A stretch of DNA of 64,000 nucleotides from Sanderia malayensis (GCA_013076295.1 RQOL01000531.1:4898001-4962000), one strand, 5' to 3'; shown: positions 1 through 10,519, numbered from the stretch's first letter. The notes: generated by a model not told the origin, from the letters alone. Program-made: numbers and translations.

Positions 1-1560
1 CCGCAACTGTAGCTAAACAGAAACATTGTATCTGCAACGAGTTATTACTCCCATCTCCCGAATGTAAAATGGCTTAATGAGAAAGTGCGGAACAAGGATG
101 GGTCACCAACGGGCTAGATTCAAATCAATCAAACGGATTTGTTGCGACGAATAAAGAAAAAGCAGCTGTATATACTTGACAAACATCGCGATTTGGTGGA
201 ATTTGCAATCAGTGTGACAAGAGATCAGTTTGGAGATTCTGCCAAGGTGGTATCAAACTATGCCAGATTGAGAGAGAAATATGCTAAATTTCAAATCGAG
301 GCATTCCTGTCTGAAAGGCTAGCATGTGTGCAGATAACGAAAGAACCCCAAATAAGGCTTGATGAAGGCTATTGCCGCCAGCCACTCATATGTTTGAAGG
401 GTGGCGACGTACGCAAAGTAGAAGCAAATGTGGGCATGGGTGTTAAATATTAAACTGTAGATATTTGAATGAAACGCACACTTGTCAGAATTGGCCCAAT
501 ACTTATAAACGGAAACAGCACCCCCGAGAAACAGCGCAGAAATAATGCCCAATTTCAGATTATGCTATATTTTACGCGAAATGACGATTACTGTTCAAAA
601 CGTATACAAAGCATAATATTATGCTGGGTCTTGTCACTGTGTGGAACTGTGTGGGATACTTTTCTTGAACCTTCTCGGTTTAGGGTGAACATTTTTTTTT
701 CTGTCCGCAAACGAGAACAAATAGAGCTTTGAAATAAGGAAATAAACCAATCGGAGACAAATACCCCTGCTTTTGCCACATCCTAGCGGCAAGCGCAATA
801 AATTTGTGGCTACTGATTTTTACGTGTTCACACTTTCTGAATTTGAGGGAAAACAAGAAAGGCATAGCTACTGTATCGTGGCCAACAGCTAAGAATGGTT
901 ATGGCCAGTAGCAAAGTAACGAAAACTGTAAATCTTCGTGTCATAATGACTTTCAGGTTACCGAACCTACAAATTTGCTGGTGGGACAATTGTCATGCTT
1001 TAAAAAGAGGCAGCCGTGCGGGGACTAATTAGCAATTGAGAGTTGGCATTGAGAAATACAGTTGAAATTGAAACCACAAGACAATGACACATTTCGCAGG
1101 CTAGACGTCAAAAACAAGCCTGAACTGACGTGTCCTTGCTTTGCCTGGCAGAAATGAAATATACTTCGGTTTTGTGCAAAGTTTTTCCCCAAACGTTCTA
1201 GACTCAGCAGCACCTACTTCCAACCTGGAATTCCTGGTCTGAAGCTATAATTATACCAGCAAGAAGTGAGCGAAACTACAAGCCAAAAACCCCAACAGGA
1301 AGTGGCGTTAAATGAAACATATAATAGGCGTACAGTGTTGGTGGATATCAAGAGGGAGATGATAAAAACAACCCTAATGGCCATGGATAGCAAGCAAGTA
1401 GAAAATAGGTCATCCCAAGTTGGTTACGTATACAGACCTGACAGTAATAAGCAAGGAAAAATCACACGCAGATATGCTGACCAGATAAACAGCAAAATAA
1501 ACTGAGCCCATTTCAATGGTGCATGTGCAGTAAATAATTGGTACCCAACTATAAAGATTA
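1..1560. other. Unassigned region
   Basis: No recognisable gene was found here. The + strand frames at 139-453 (opens with TTG, not ATG), 469-732 and 1266-1505 are short, do not resemble a family I know, and lack a coherent splice pattern. They could be decayed mobile DNA or exons of an unknown gene. Confidence 0.4.
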
Positions 1561-1699
1561 AGAAACGACCTCACCGGGATAGCTTGTATATGTGGCACTG
1601 AGAGGTAGCTATGGAAGACATCGGCCAGTCGGGCGTCATATTGTGTTGTGATCAGCAGTAAACAACGAACTTCCCAGAAATTATTTATCAAAACATGAA

Positions 1700-1769
1700 G
1701 AAATTGTGCTAGGTCTCTGAGTACCAGCGAAGAATGATTAGAAATGCTACAACTGTACACTCCTATATG
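1700..1769 (+). repeat. Direct repeat, left copy (pairs with 5089-5156)
   Basis: This 70-bp stretch is repeated in the same orientation at 5089-5156 with a handful of substitutions and a 2-base gap. Similarity starts abruptly at GAAATTGTGCTAG and stops after TCCTATATG. The pair brackets the whole first Harbinger element. It could be the ends of an older host repeat or the product of a local duplication; no terminal inverted repeat is joined to it. Confidence 0.75.
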
Positions 1770-2045
1770 GGCCCATCTACACGAGAGCTTGAAACATGAC
1801 CAAGTCCGTCTAGCCCAGCGTGTTGCGTAATGCGATTATCTAATTAATGTTCCAAATTTCCAAATCCGACTTGAAATGTTCCAAATGTTTAGCAACAGGG
1901 TCCCTTCCTATCGAATTAAGACCTGTCAGCAACAAGCAAATTAACTTGTACATATGTGTGATTGTCACGCACGTTCATTTTATTCATTCGAATACACACG
2001 CACTAGAAAACATCACGTTCAAAGAAAATTGAAACTTTTATCATA

Positions 2046-3002
2046 ATGGCTGGCTTCAGACGCATTGCTAACAACCTGTTCAATGAAGAGGAAAGTAGTG
2101 ATGAACTACATGAAGATGGTCAAGATCAATACCTCGAACAGCAATTTTCGCCCCCTGTATTTCAGAGACCGATGACCAGTACTGCGCGTCAACAATCATT
2201 TTATCAGCCGCCCAACTTCATGGCAAACAGATTTTCGAGTGCTTTTTTCAGACCTCCAACCCCAAGGCATGTATTCACTCCGTCGTTTTTTGACACCCGA
2301 TCGCAACCTGAGCCTGAATGAACACGGACAGAATCAGAACGGCCCTCGCATGGCAATACAAAAGCAAAGAAGAGATGGACGCAAGAAGAAACTGACGCAC
2401 TTGTGTTGGCATGGCGTGACAGTTTTGTTCAGCTTAAAAGCCACAAAAATCCTGCTGCTTGGCGAAAAATTGTCGAAGCCGTAAATGAAGTTGGTAGTGG
2501 CAAAACGAAAGATCAGGCCAAGAAAAAACTTCGCAACCTAAAAGACCGCTACAAGGAAGCACAAGATAAAATCAACAGAAGAGGATCGGTCAGAAATTTG
2601 CCAAAATACTACAACATTTTCGATGAGGTTCTTGGCACGCGTAGCGTCGTTCAATTGCCAGAGGTAAGAGAGAGTGGAAAAGGTGTGGCTGTTGTTCCAG
2701 TCAATGACGAAGAACAGCAAGATGAGGTGAGAAATGAAGGGAATTTGGAAGAGATTGAGCCAGAGCTTAAACGAACGAAGAAGAAAAAGACATCAAAGTC
2801 TGCAGCTTCGAAACAGCTTGTAGATTTCCTGGGAGAAATACAGAAACAACAGCAGAAAAGCATGAAGCAATTTTTAGATGGGATGAAGGAAATGGAAGAG
2901 AGAAGCAAAAGGCACACTACTGGTACTCTTCGTGACGTAGTTAAAATGTTTATTGCCGGCAAGAATAAGAGACGAAGAAGAGACCCAAGCTCTAGTGACT
3001 GA
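2046..3002 (+). pseudogene. Harbinger-type SANT/Myb-like DNA-binding partner, one in-frame stop
   Basis: This is the accessory protein of a PIF/Harbinger transposon, which in known members binds the element ends and helps bring the transposase into the nucleus. The frame opens at an ATG at 2046 with 91 residues rich in Gln, Pro and Phe. It meets TGA at 2319-2321 and then runs on in the same frame to 3002. Just after the stop comes KKRWTQEETDALVLAW, the first helix of a SANT/Myb-like trihelix domain. A conserved second half follows (Lys-rich, with a KYYNIFDEV motif), then an acidic stretch and a basic tail (NKRRRRD) that looks like a nuclear signal. Only the single TGA prevents a 318-residue product. 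It converges on the transposase gene at 3592-4845. Alternatives are true readthrough or a small unnoticed intron. Confidence 0.75.
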
Positions 3003-3132
3003 AAACGAATAATTGTTATTATCATGATTGTGCTCACAAATTATTTTTTAAATTTTACGATTTCATTTCTTAATTTTAATTATTAGAAGAGATTGATTTA
3101 AATTGTGCAAGTTTGATGAAAAATTTTTGATA

Positions 3133-3547
3133 CCGTATTTCCTCTATTTAGCGCCCACCCTCTTTTAACTGCCCCCCTCCAATAAGCGCCCACCCTAAAA
3201 TCAAAATGTGTGAAATAAGCGCTCCCCCTATTAACCGCCCAGGGTGGTTAATAGAATCCTTAAATTTTCACTGTTTGGTTTAAATAATAACGTAGAGGCT
3301 GGAAAAACACTTTAATCGGGTCGTGAGCATTTGGAAAATGCAATGCAGTCAAGATCAGCAGTTGATGTTGATCTTGACTGCTTGATATTGAATAACATTC
3401 GGAACTATATAAGATTATTCTTTTGTTTTTGATGTTGTTTGATTTTATAATTTCAGGACTGTGAAATAAGCGCCCCCTTTTTTAAGCGCTCACCCAATTT
3501 TGTAAAATATTTAATAAGCGCCCGGGCGCTTAATAGAGGAAATACGG
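3133..3547. mobile_element. MITE with TA duplication, nested in Harbinger 1
   Basis: Terminal inverted repeats CCGTATTTCCTCTATT are flanked by TA on both sides (3131-3132 and 3548-3549). The interior is non-coding and repeats AATAAGCGCCC-type motifs. The TA duplication suggests a Tc1/mariner-type non-autonomous element. It lies in the spacer between the two convergent Harbinger genes, so it is younger than that element. Confidence 0.85.
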
Positions 3548-3591
3548 TATGTCTATTTCTCATTTTGAAAAGGCTCACAAGGAAAAATGTG

Positions 3592-4845
3592 TCACAGTGT
3601 GTCGTTCATAGAATTTTCTTCTAAGTACATGATTAAATGCTCACGAACTACATTGGACGATGCACCAGTGTCATGAACATTGTTGTCATCTTGGTAAGGC
3701 AATTCCAATAATGTTTCATCAAGCAGTTCTCCACGTTTCTGGCAGATGTTATGAAGAACTGTACATGTGGTTACAACATCAGCGGCAAAATATGGTTCAA
3801 GTTGCAATTTCCCCAACAATATGCACCACCTTCCCTTCAACATACCAAATGCCCTTTCAATAGAGACCCTTGCTTGAGATAAGGCCAAATTGAACATTTT
3901 TGGTCTGTACTGCAAGTTTTTCTCGTATGGGAATGGTTTTATCAACCAATCGGACAAGGGATATGCAGCATCTCCAACTAGATGTGGCGCTATAGACACC
4001 ATGCTATTCAACCTGAAGACAGGAATTCTCAAAATTTCCCGACTGGTGGCCTCTGCATAAACCCAGCTATTTCTTAGCATTCGTGAATCATGAATAGACC
4101 CTGGAAAACCTGCGGACATGCTCAAGAATATCAGATTTCCATCACGAACACCTTGGCATGAAATACTGTATCGCTGCTTTTTATTAAAGAAATTGACAGT
4201 GCTATTTTCTGGGGCAATGATTTCAATATGTGTTCCATCAATAGCACCAAGTATATTCGGAAGGGGTGACAGGTTTTCAAACGTTTTTATGCATTTGCTG
4301 CATTCTTCAAGTGATCGGGGCCAACAAATATATCTATCTCTGAGGAAAACCATAACACCGACAAAAACTTTCGTTATTCTACAAACAATCGATCTTGAAA
4401 TTCCAAATGTCTGGCCTACCAATCTGTAGCTGCCTCCATTTGCAAGCCACCAAAGTGTAACAGCAACTCTTTTTAGTACAGGAATCGTATCTCGCATATT
4501 TGTTTGTTTTCTTGCCATATACTGATGCACAACAGACCAAATAAAGTCAAACGTTTCACGACTTATTCCATAGTGACTTTTCCAGTAGTATGGATCCAAA
4601 TGTTTACTGGTATTGAAATCAGCCTTGTCATATGTGTCGAATTCGTTCACCTGTCTGTGATAAACCCATGCTTTGCGAGTTCTATACATGTTGTTGAACT
4701 GCCTGATTGCTCCGATCTGCATTTGATAGTTTCTTATGCTAAACGTGTTGGCAGCAAACAACACAAGCCTACGCATTCTGACTTCTCTACTTTTTTCGAG
4801 AACATAAACAAGAAGGAGAAACATAAAAAATTCCTCGTCCGACAT
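3592..4845 (-). CDS. PIF/Harbinger DDE transposase (HARBI1-like), intact
   Basis: This is a DDE-superfamily nuclease that cuts and joins the ends of a Harbinger transposon. The frame encodes 417 residues from the ATG at 4843-4845. The open frame extends upstream only to a TTG, so the first ATG (MSDEEF) is chosen. Visible landmarks are an N-terminal helix-turn-helix-like region (LVGQTFGISRSIVCRI), the first catalytic Asp in LGAIDGTH, the HDSRML block, the second Asp in LVGDAAYPL, and the catalytic Glu in VSIERAFGMLKGRW. Length and motif order match HARBI1/PIF transposases. No stop or frameshift is present, unlike the copy at 7330-8489. It converges on the SANT/Myb partner at 2046-3002. Terminal inverted repeats for this copy could not be found, so mobility is uncertain; domestication is possible but unsupported. 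Confidence 0.9.
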   Translation of the reverse strand: MSDEEFFMFLLLVYVLEKSREVRMRRLVLFAANTFSIRNYQMQIGAIRQFNNMYRTRKAWVYHRQVNEFDTYDKADFNTSKHLDPYYWKSHYGISRETFDFIWSVVHQYMARKQTNMRDTIPVLKRVAVTLWWLANGGSYRLVGQTFGISRSIVCRITKVFVGVMVFLRDRYICWPRSLEECSKCIKTFENLSPLPNILGAIDGTHIEIIAPENSTVNFFNKKQRYSISCQGVRDGNLIFLSMSAGFPGSIHDSRMLRNSWVYAEATSREILRIPVFRLNSMVSIAPHLVGDAAYPLSDWLIKPFPYEKNLQYRPKMFNLALSQARVSIERAFGMLKGRWCILLGKLQLEPYFAADVVTTCTVLHNICQKRGELLDETLLELPYQDDNNVHDTGASSNVVREHLIMYLEENSMNDTL

Positions 4846-4957
4846 TTTGTCTTCGTGCGTGACTAACAAATTACACCCTCGATGTTGTACATCGAAGAAA
4901 AGAAAAAACGTGATTCATCATGACAGGCGAGATTAGTGAAACAATAGAAATAAGAAC

Positions 4958-4984
4958 GTTGAGCACCTCAGTGAGGTGCTCAAC
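4958..4984. repeat. Perfect 27-bp palindrome
   Basis: GTTGAGCACCTC, then AGT, then GAGGTGCTCAAC forms a perfect 12-bp-arm hairpin. It lies about 110 bp upstream of the Harbinger 1 transposase start on the - strand. It could be a subterminal transposase-binding site or a regulatory hairpin. Confidence 0.85.
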
Positions 4985-5088
4985 TTGGCCAAGCTTCTCT
5001 CACATGTCATCAAAATTGTGCTCACAAAAAGTGATCAAAAATGACCAAATCAAATCAATAAACAATAATAAGGAGAGGGAGGGTGGGA

Positions 5089-5156
5089 GAAATTGTGCTA
5101 GCTCTCTGAGTACCAACGAAGAATGATTAGCAATGCTACATCTGTACTCCTATATG
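5089..5156 (+). repeat. Direct repeat, right copy (pairs with 1700-1769)
   Basis: This is the second copy of the repeat that brackets Harbinger 1, with the same orientation and sharp ends. The flanking DNA from 5157 to 5337 holds nothing I recognise. Confidence 0.75.
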
Positions 5157-5352
5157 CCCCAAGGATTTAATCCCTACAAACGTGCCGCGCCAGCCGCGTG
5201 GCAAGTCTCCCAGTGCCCCAATATCCAGGGTGTTGCTGAACAGGCCATACGTGTTAATGAAGGACTTAATTCGTGCCACCATCTCCACACGAATATTATT
5301 ATCAGCGAGCGATGCAATTTCTTTCAACCTTAATCATTTTTAAATTGTATTT

Positions 5353-5482
5353 CTTCTTCTTCTTCTTCTCCAGGCTTTAATCCCATTCTAAATGTGGTCG
5401 CTGGTGTGGATCCTCCGCCTCCATCTCGATCTTTCCATGGCATCCTCCTCTCTCGCGCCGATAGACCTCATGTCCTCTCTTA
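5353..5482 (-). other. LINE 3' end: C-terminal tail of ORF plus GAA tail
   Basis: This is the distal piece of the LINE. On the - strand it reads an RTE-type C-terminus with a RWRRRIHTSDHI motif before a stop, then a purine GAA tail. It continues the frame of the larger piece at 8704-9568. The duplicated TTA sits at its right border. Confidence 0.75.
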
Positions 5483-5837
5483 GAGGGGATTTACATGAGA
5501 CCCGAAACGAAAATTTATGCCGGCATGAGTTTCATTTTGGTTGCTGGTAAAAAGCACTGTCGTGTTTACATGAAGCAAGGCGAAATGAAACTCAAGCCGA
5601 CATGATTTCATTTCGGTTGTTCAGACCGAAATAAAATTTCATTTGGGGGCGAAATTAAATAAATTGGACTAAAATCTATTGTTCTTTATCATGTAAACGC
5701 AATTTATTTTCATTTCGGGCAAAATGAACTTCAACTTTCATTTGGGGGGAAATGAATGAAATTGCATCGCAAGGGCAGCCTTTACGGAGGCAGGAGTTCA
5801 AAAATCGCGCAAAAACAGACAACCATCAAATTTCAAA

Positions 5838-7119
5838 ATGGAGGCAAAAAATATACTTGAGTCAAAAAAGAAGAGGTATGTTATCAAAAATTCTTTAATC
5901 AAGTGTATTAAACTCGATTACTTGTGGCCTTTGTATTTCTGATTGTTTTTTAATAATCTTTCTTCAATTTTTCAGAAAATTACCCACACCCAGCTAGGCT
6001 GTAGGCCAAGATAATGAAGAATTGTGGGATGACGATATGCCCTGTGGAACAACAAAATGATCGTGTGGAACAACAAAAGCATGCAAGCCAAATTGAAGAA
6101 GAAAAAAGTGCGATGGAAGTGTACAGATGAGATGACAGAAAAGCTAATTTTGTTTTTACATGAGCATAAATCAAAGATGGATTACAAAGGCAAAGACATG
6201 GAAGCTGACCTGACAACACTATATTCTGAAATGCGCAGAATGATGGCCAGCCCCCCCCCCCACAATGCTGTGGTCCATTGGACATTACAGTTGCTGAGAA
6301 AGGTCTTGTTGGAAAAGAAAAGGAATTAAGTTGCAAGAAAATTGCCAGAGAAAAGAAAAGCCAGAAAACAGGGTATGAACGCATAAAATCTAAGATAAAG
6401 GGCATCAGACAAAATTTTAACAAAGCAGTGACTGAAGGGACACGCTCTGGCTCAGGAAGGTTAATGGTAGATGATGGGTTAATTAGAGTTAATGGGATTC
6501 ACCAGTTTTTATCTCGGGGAGGTGCCCTTCAGTTTCTTTTGTGGGTGGGTCTGTCCAGTCATTGGGTGACTGTGATTCAGAAGATAAAAGCCTGGACACA
6601 GATTCATCAGGAAGTACTGTGGAAAATGATGAAAAGCATGCTGAGGCAGCAGATTCTGAGAGCCAGGATTCAATTGAAGGAAGTCCTGCAAATTGCCCAG
6701 TCCAAAAGAAGCAGTCTGTATCCACGACCAATACAAAGGCTACAAATGCAAAGGTGGAAACATTTATTGAAAACAAGAGAGCACAGCAGATGATGGTACG
6801 AGTTGCCAAAGATAAGCTTGAATTAAAGAAACGAAGTGTTGAAATTCTACAAGACTCAACAAAATCAATGGAAATCATGGTGACAAATATATTTCAGTCA
6901 ATTAATTGTCTTGGTCAGCAACTTGGCAATGGACTTGCCATGCTTGCTCAAGCCATGGGTGGATTCTGCAATCAGCGTGAAACACCCCATCAGCAAATGT
7001 ACCAAAGTGGCATTCCTCAACAACAGCTAAATGCATTCCAACCTCAACAGAGCAGCACACCATATCAGCCAGGGAACTTTTTCACAAGTATGCTTAATGA
7101 AGATGAAGAAAACTGCTGA
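5838..7119 (+). pseudogene. Harbinger 2 SANT/Myb-like partner, two frameshifts
   Basis: The first clear block, from the ATG at 6057, contains RWKCTDEMTEKLILFLHEHK, a SANT/Myb-like trihelix start. The frame is lost in a run of C bases near 6250-6261 and resumes in another frame with KKIAREKKSQKTGYERIKSK and a GTRSGSGR loop. It shifts again near 6525 and finishes as an acidic/Ser-rich linker plus a coiled, Gln-rich C-terminus ending at 7119. A candidate short first exon lies at 5838-5875 (MEAKNILES...), followed by GTATGT and an acceptor at 5975. The C-run looks like a replication slip or a sequencing error. It pairs with the transposase at 7330-8489. Confidence 0.75.
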
Positions 7120-7329
7120 ACAGTTAACAAATTACGAGAAAACTACTGAAGCCAGTATCTTTTAGTTTGCAATATTGTTATAAGAAACTTCCAAAATATT
7201 TTGTTAGACACTCTTTGACTATAGCACCTCTCCCACTATCATATGAATGAAGCCTTTGAGCAACACCATGGTGGCAGCAATTTTGGTTCTCTTTCTCTCT
7301 TACTATCTGGTCATTAACTGACTCAATGT

Positions 7330-8489
7330 TTACTGGTGCTTTCTTTTTTCACAAAAATTGTGCAGGATAAAGCATGCATAAACAATAGTTGGAACATGTT
7401 CAATTGATACATCAATGGGCCTATTAAAAATGCGCCATCTAGATTTCAAGCTTCCAAATGCACACTCCACTTGATTTCGTACTGACCTCAACATTTCATT
7501 AAAAATAACTTGCTCATTACTTGTGCACTGTCGATATTCTTTCGTTGTACTTGGCAACAATGGATATGCTGGATCACCAATAAGCAATGGAGGAACCTCT
7601 ATATCATCTGTGATAAGTTTCCGAGAAACATTTGGCAACTTGTTGTCTACAAACAATTTGTTGATCCTACTATTAGCAAAAACACTTGCATCATGCACGC
7701 TTCCAGGCCATGTGCAATCAAAATCTAAGAAAATGCCTTTCTCATCACAAACTGCCTGTACATTAAGGCTATATTTCATTGTGTAACAAAAATAGTCATG
7801 AGGGTTTTCAGTTGGCTGTTAATTGGAATATGTGTGCCATCAACACATCCAGCAACTTGCGGGAAACCAAATTTATTCTCAAATCTAGCCATGAGTTCCC
7901 TTAGGCCATCCTGTGTAGTTGGGAAGTTTACCATTTCAGTTCCTATTACTTTTACAAGAGCTTGGCAGACTTCACGGATTGTTAGGGAAAGGGTGCATGG
8001 TACCACTCCAAAAATATTGCTTGTCATACGCAGTGACCCTTGATCTTTAAGATAATACAAGGTGATAGCTAATTTTGTTTCTGCTTTTATTGTATCTCCG
8101 CGAAAACTGTTCGGATGAGGAATAATATATGGCTTGATTCTGTTTAACAATTTAATGAAATCAGGTCTTGACAGTCTGAATTTCATGCACCATTCTTCTT
8201 CCAAAAGAACACCATTTCATGCCTTTTGCCACCATACACTGCTTCGTCCAGGCCTTACCCAACACCTTCTCCTTTTTTTCCTCAAAAGTCGATTTCTTAT
8301 TGCTCTATATCTGTGCACACTTCGATTTTTGTCTTCGATTGCTTCTTTAAGCTTGCTGTTAATATCATTATATTGCCAGAGTAATTGAAGCAGTACAATC
8401 ATATTCAACTGTGGTACTACGCCAACAGTTGTTAGCAATGTTTTTAAGATTGAAACAACGAGTAAATTGTTTTGATTGTGTGCAGCCAT
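7330..8489 (-). pseudogene. Harbinger 2 DDE transposase, one stop and one frameshift
   Basis: The - strand frame opens at an ATG near 8489 with a helical N-terminus. It passes through RPGRSSVWWQK, meets TGA at 8217-8219 (complement) and continues in frame through the helix-turn-helix-like region to GCVDGTHIPI, the first catalytic Asp. One base is lost or gained near 7818. The other frame then supplies HDASVF, LLIGDPAYPLLP (second Asp) and NQVECAFGSLKSRW (catalytic Glu), ending at 7330. All three catalytic residues survive, but the gene cannot make one chain. It is related to, but clearly distinct from, the intact copy at 3592-4845. Confidence 0.85.
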
Positions 8490-8703
8490 TTCCAAAATTT
8501 TGAGGCGTACAAAATTACCCGCCAAAATATCACGTGCAAAACATATATCACGTCATTTCAAATGAAAAGTCATTTCGGGTACCCGAAATGAAATTTCATT
8601 TCGGTCTCATGTAAACTGAACATCATATTTCCAAAATTTTTCGACCGAAATGTTTTCATTTCGGGTAAACTTTCGTTTCACGTCTCATGTAAAGCCCCTC
8701 TTA

Positions 8704-9568
8704 CGCAGTCCATCCATCGTCTCTTTGGCCGTCCTCTACCTCTCATTCCTACTATCATCTTCCTAGATCTCTGCCCAACGTACTCTTCCTCCCACCTTAG
8801 AACATGCCCGTACCACTGAAGCCTTGTCTCCCTCAGCTTTCCGCCCAATTCGCCAACCTGCAATGAAGTCCGGATCGTTTCATTTCTTATTCTGTCCACC
8901 CTTGTTTTTCCCAAGCAGAACCTCAGTATCCGCATCTTGGCCACCTCCATCTTCTTTTCCTACGCTTTTGTGACTGCAACTGCTTCCATAACTGCTACTT
9001 TTTTGCCGCTTTATTTGCCTGTTCGTATTCCCCAATCGTTTCTGCATCCTTTTCCTGATCACAGTATCCTACTTGGGGGGGCGTATGCGCTGACTATGTT
9101 AAGTTCAATTTTTCCAACGTTCATTCTCATCCAGATGAGCCTATCTGGCTCTCTTTTCACTTCCAGCACATTGTCCTCCATTTCCGGGCTGAGTAAGACT
9201 CCCACTCCGTTCTTCTTGCCATCTCCTCCAACATAGTAAAGTTTGTAGCCGTCACCCATCTCTCTTGCCTTTTCCCCCTTCCATCTGGTCTCTTGCACAC
9301 ACAGTATGTCCATGGCCTTTCGCTGCATTTGATCTACCACTTCCCTTCTCCTGCCAGTCATCGCTCCTACGTTCAGTGTACCTATCACCACCTTTCTCTT
9401 CGTCTCCTTGTTTCGTCTTCCCCTTCTCCTCTGAGCTATCTTCTTTAGCCGTATCCGCTCTTGGTACGGTAGCCATAGCCCATTTGACACAGCATCACGG
9501 CGATCACACTGTGCGTCGCTTACGGGGGACGCCCTAGCATGGTCTTGTATCTGTTGGTTCCACATCAC
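8704..9568 (-). pseudogene. RTE/CFDP2-like LINE ORF: endonuclease joined to C-terminus, RT missing
   Basis: The - strand frame from 9568 encodes an apurinic/apyrimidinic-type endonuclease start. It contains GTLNVGAMTGRRREVV, ILCVQETRWKG (catalytic Glu) and NIVSAYAPP. It breaks off near 9065 and is followed almost at once by the far C-terminus, with KMRILRFCLGKTRVDRIRNE, RLQWYGHVLR and RGRPKRRWMDCV, running into the Harbinger border at 8703. The reverse transcriptase that should lie between is absent, so the copy is a deletion derivative needing enzymes in trans. Across the Harbinger insertion the frame continues in register into 5353-5479 if the element and one TTA are removed. Confidence 0.85.
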
Positions 9569-9583
9569 TTTTAAATTGTATTT

Positions 9584-9830
9584 AAAATCATATATTCAAA
9601 TCATAACAAACTTTGATTTTCGTGCCTTAATGGGGCTGTAGTGTTATGTACTGTGTGGCTGGGTATGGTGCCGGTTAATTTCGGTAAACATCTACCTCCA
9701 TTTCCTGCCTTGACCACGTGATACTACATGACATCATCTGCAACCTATACTAGGGCTGCGAGAACCTATACTGGGGCAACCTATACTGGGGCTATTACGA
9801 ACAAAAACTCCGGTCCCTTGGATTCTGGGT
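9584..9830. other. Unassigned spacer
   Basis: Nothing coding was seen. A short motif close to CCTATACTGGGGC recurs three times between about 9748 and 9795. Confidence 0.4.
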
Positions 9831-9958
9831 AGTAAATCCTACTGTAAATACTCCCTGTATAACGAACCCTGGATATAACGAACTTTCGTTATTACGAACC
9901 AAACTTCCGTTCCCCTGACCACTAATACCCTCGATATAACGATCGTTTCCCATGGACC
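9831..9958. repeat. Tigger/pogo-like terminal sequence
   Basis: The stretch repeats TATAACGAAC and TTATTACGAACC, resembling the ends of Tigger/pogo elements. It stops at CCCATGGACC, directly abutting a LINE fragment. A similar CCCATGGACC junction ends the related block near 11290. It is a likely remnant end of the element whose transposase tail lies at 10520-10745. Confidence 0.55.
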
Positions 9959-9959
9959 A

Positions 9960-10396
9960 CATAATCTGAGATGTGGCAACGGTTTTGAGAGGGGCTCTAT
10001 TAAAACAGTGAAATACGGCACCGAATGTTTATCCTTTAGAGGGGCTCGACTTTGGCAAAATATACCCCCTGAAATAAAGAATTGTTCGTCATTATTGCAA
10101 TTTAAATCAATGATCAAAACCTGGACTGACCAAAATTGCGAATGTAGACTTTGCAAAACTTATATACCGAATCTGGGCTTTATTTAATTCAATCCTTTTT
10201 ACTCAATTTTATTTTAGATCTATTGTTTCTGACATGCTTTTAAATGTAATATGGTATTGTTTTTTGAATTTGTTTTTAACTTGACATTTGTAATTTTAGT
10301 TTTTATTTTATATCTTAATTGGTATTAATTAGCTTTAGCTATTGTAAAAACCAACTGTAAACAAATTGATAATAATAATAATAATAATAATAATAA
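9960..10396 (+). pseudogene. 3' end of a CR1/L2-like LINE with AAT tail
   Basis: The + strand frame 9960-10187 gives 75 residues ending at TAA. It carries FRGARLWQNIPPEIKNCSSL and a CECRLCKTYI block, the conserved C-terminus of CR1/L2-like non-LTR reverse transcriptases. An AT-rich 3' untranslated region follows and ends in an AATAAT microsatellite (10369-10396), a common tail for this clade. The 5' end is truncated at the Tigger-like block. Confidence 0.75.
10369..10396 (+). repeat. (AAT)n microsatellite
   Basis: About nine AAT units, most simply read as the 3' tail of the LINE fragment just upstream. Confidence 0.9.
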
Positions 10397-10519
10397 CGAA
10401 TTTTTGAGAAAACTTATCGCGATGGCGTGCAGGGCTAGAGATGTAAATATGGTTTTAGTCATAATCTGACCGGCTCATTCTTTTTGCCCAAAATTTGATA
10501 CGACATCAAAGTATAAAGT

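Larger units (their letters stand above)
5483..8700. mobile_element. PIF/Harbinger element 2 with TTA duplication
   Basis: The ends are inverted repeats starting GAGGGG, followed by (a/c)TTTACATGAGAC and related subterminal motifs (CGAAAYGAAA). TTA flanks both ends (5480-5482 and 8701-8703), matching the three-base TWA target of Harbinger elements. The 3218-bp interior carries the classical convergent pair, a SANT/Myb-like gene (+) and a DDE transposase (-), both broken. The subterminal regions repeat ATGTAAAC and ATTTCATTTCGG blocks, plausible protein-binding sites. The element lies inside the LINE at 5338-9583 and is younger than it. Confidence 0.93.
5338..9583 (-). mobile_element. Short RTE-like LINE with 15-bp target duplication, split by Harbinger 2
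   Basis: TTTTAAATTGTATTT occurs at 5338-5352 and again at 9569-9583, a 15-bp target-site duplication typical of target-primed retrotransposition. The LINE body runs on the - strand from 9568 to 5353 and ends in a GAA-type tail, seen on + as CTTCTTCTTCTTCTTCT. After subtracting the nested Harbinger element (5483-8700) and one TTA, about 995 bp of LINE remain. It is therefore a short, internally deleted copy. Confidence 0.88.

Noticed and set aside
139..453. Possible 104-codon gene
   Set aside because: It opens with TTG and has no recognisable domain or splice context.
5876..5975. Certain intron in the Harbinger 2 SANT gene
   Set aside because: GTATGT and a CAG acceptor are present, but the downstream frame from 5976 soon meets stops. 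It is kept only as a possibility.
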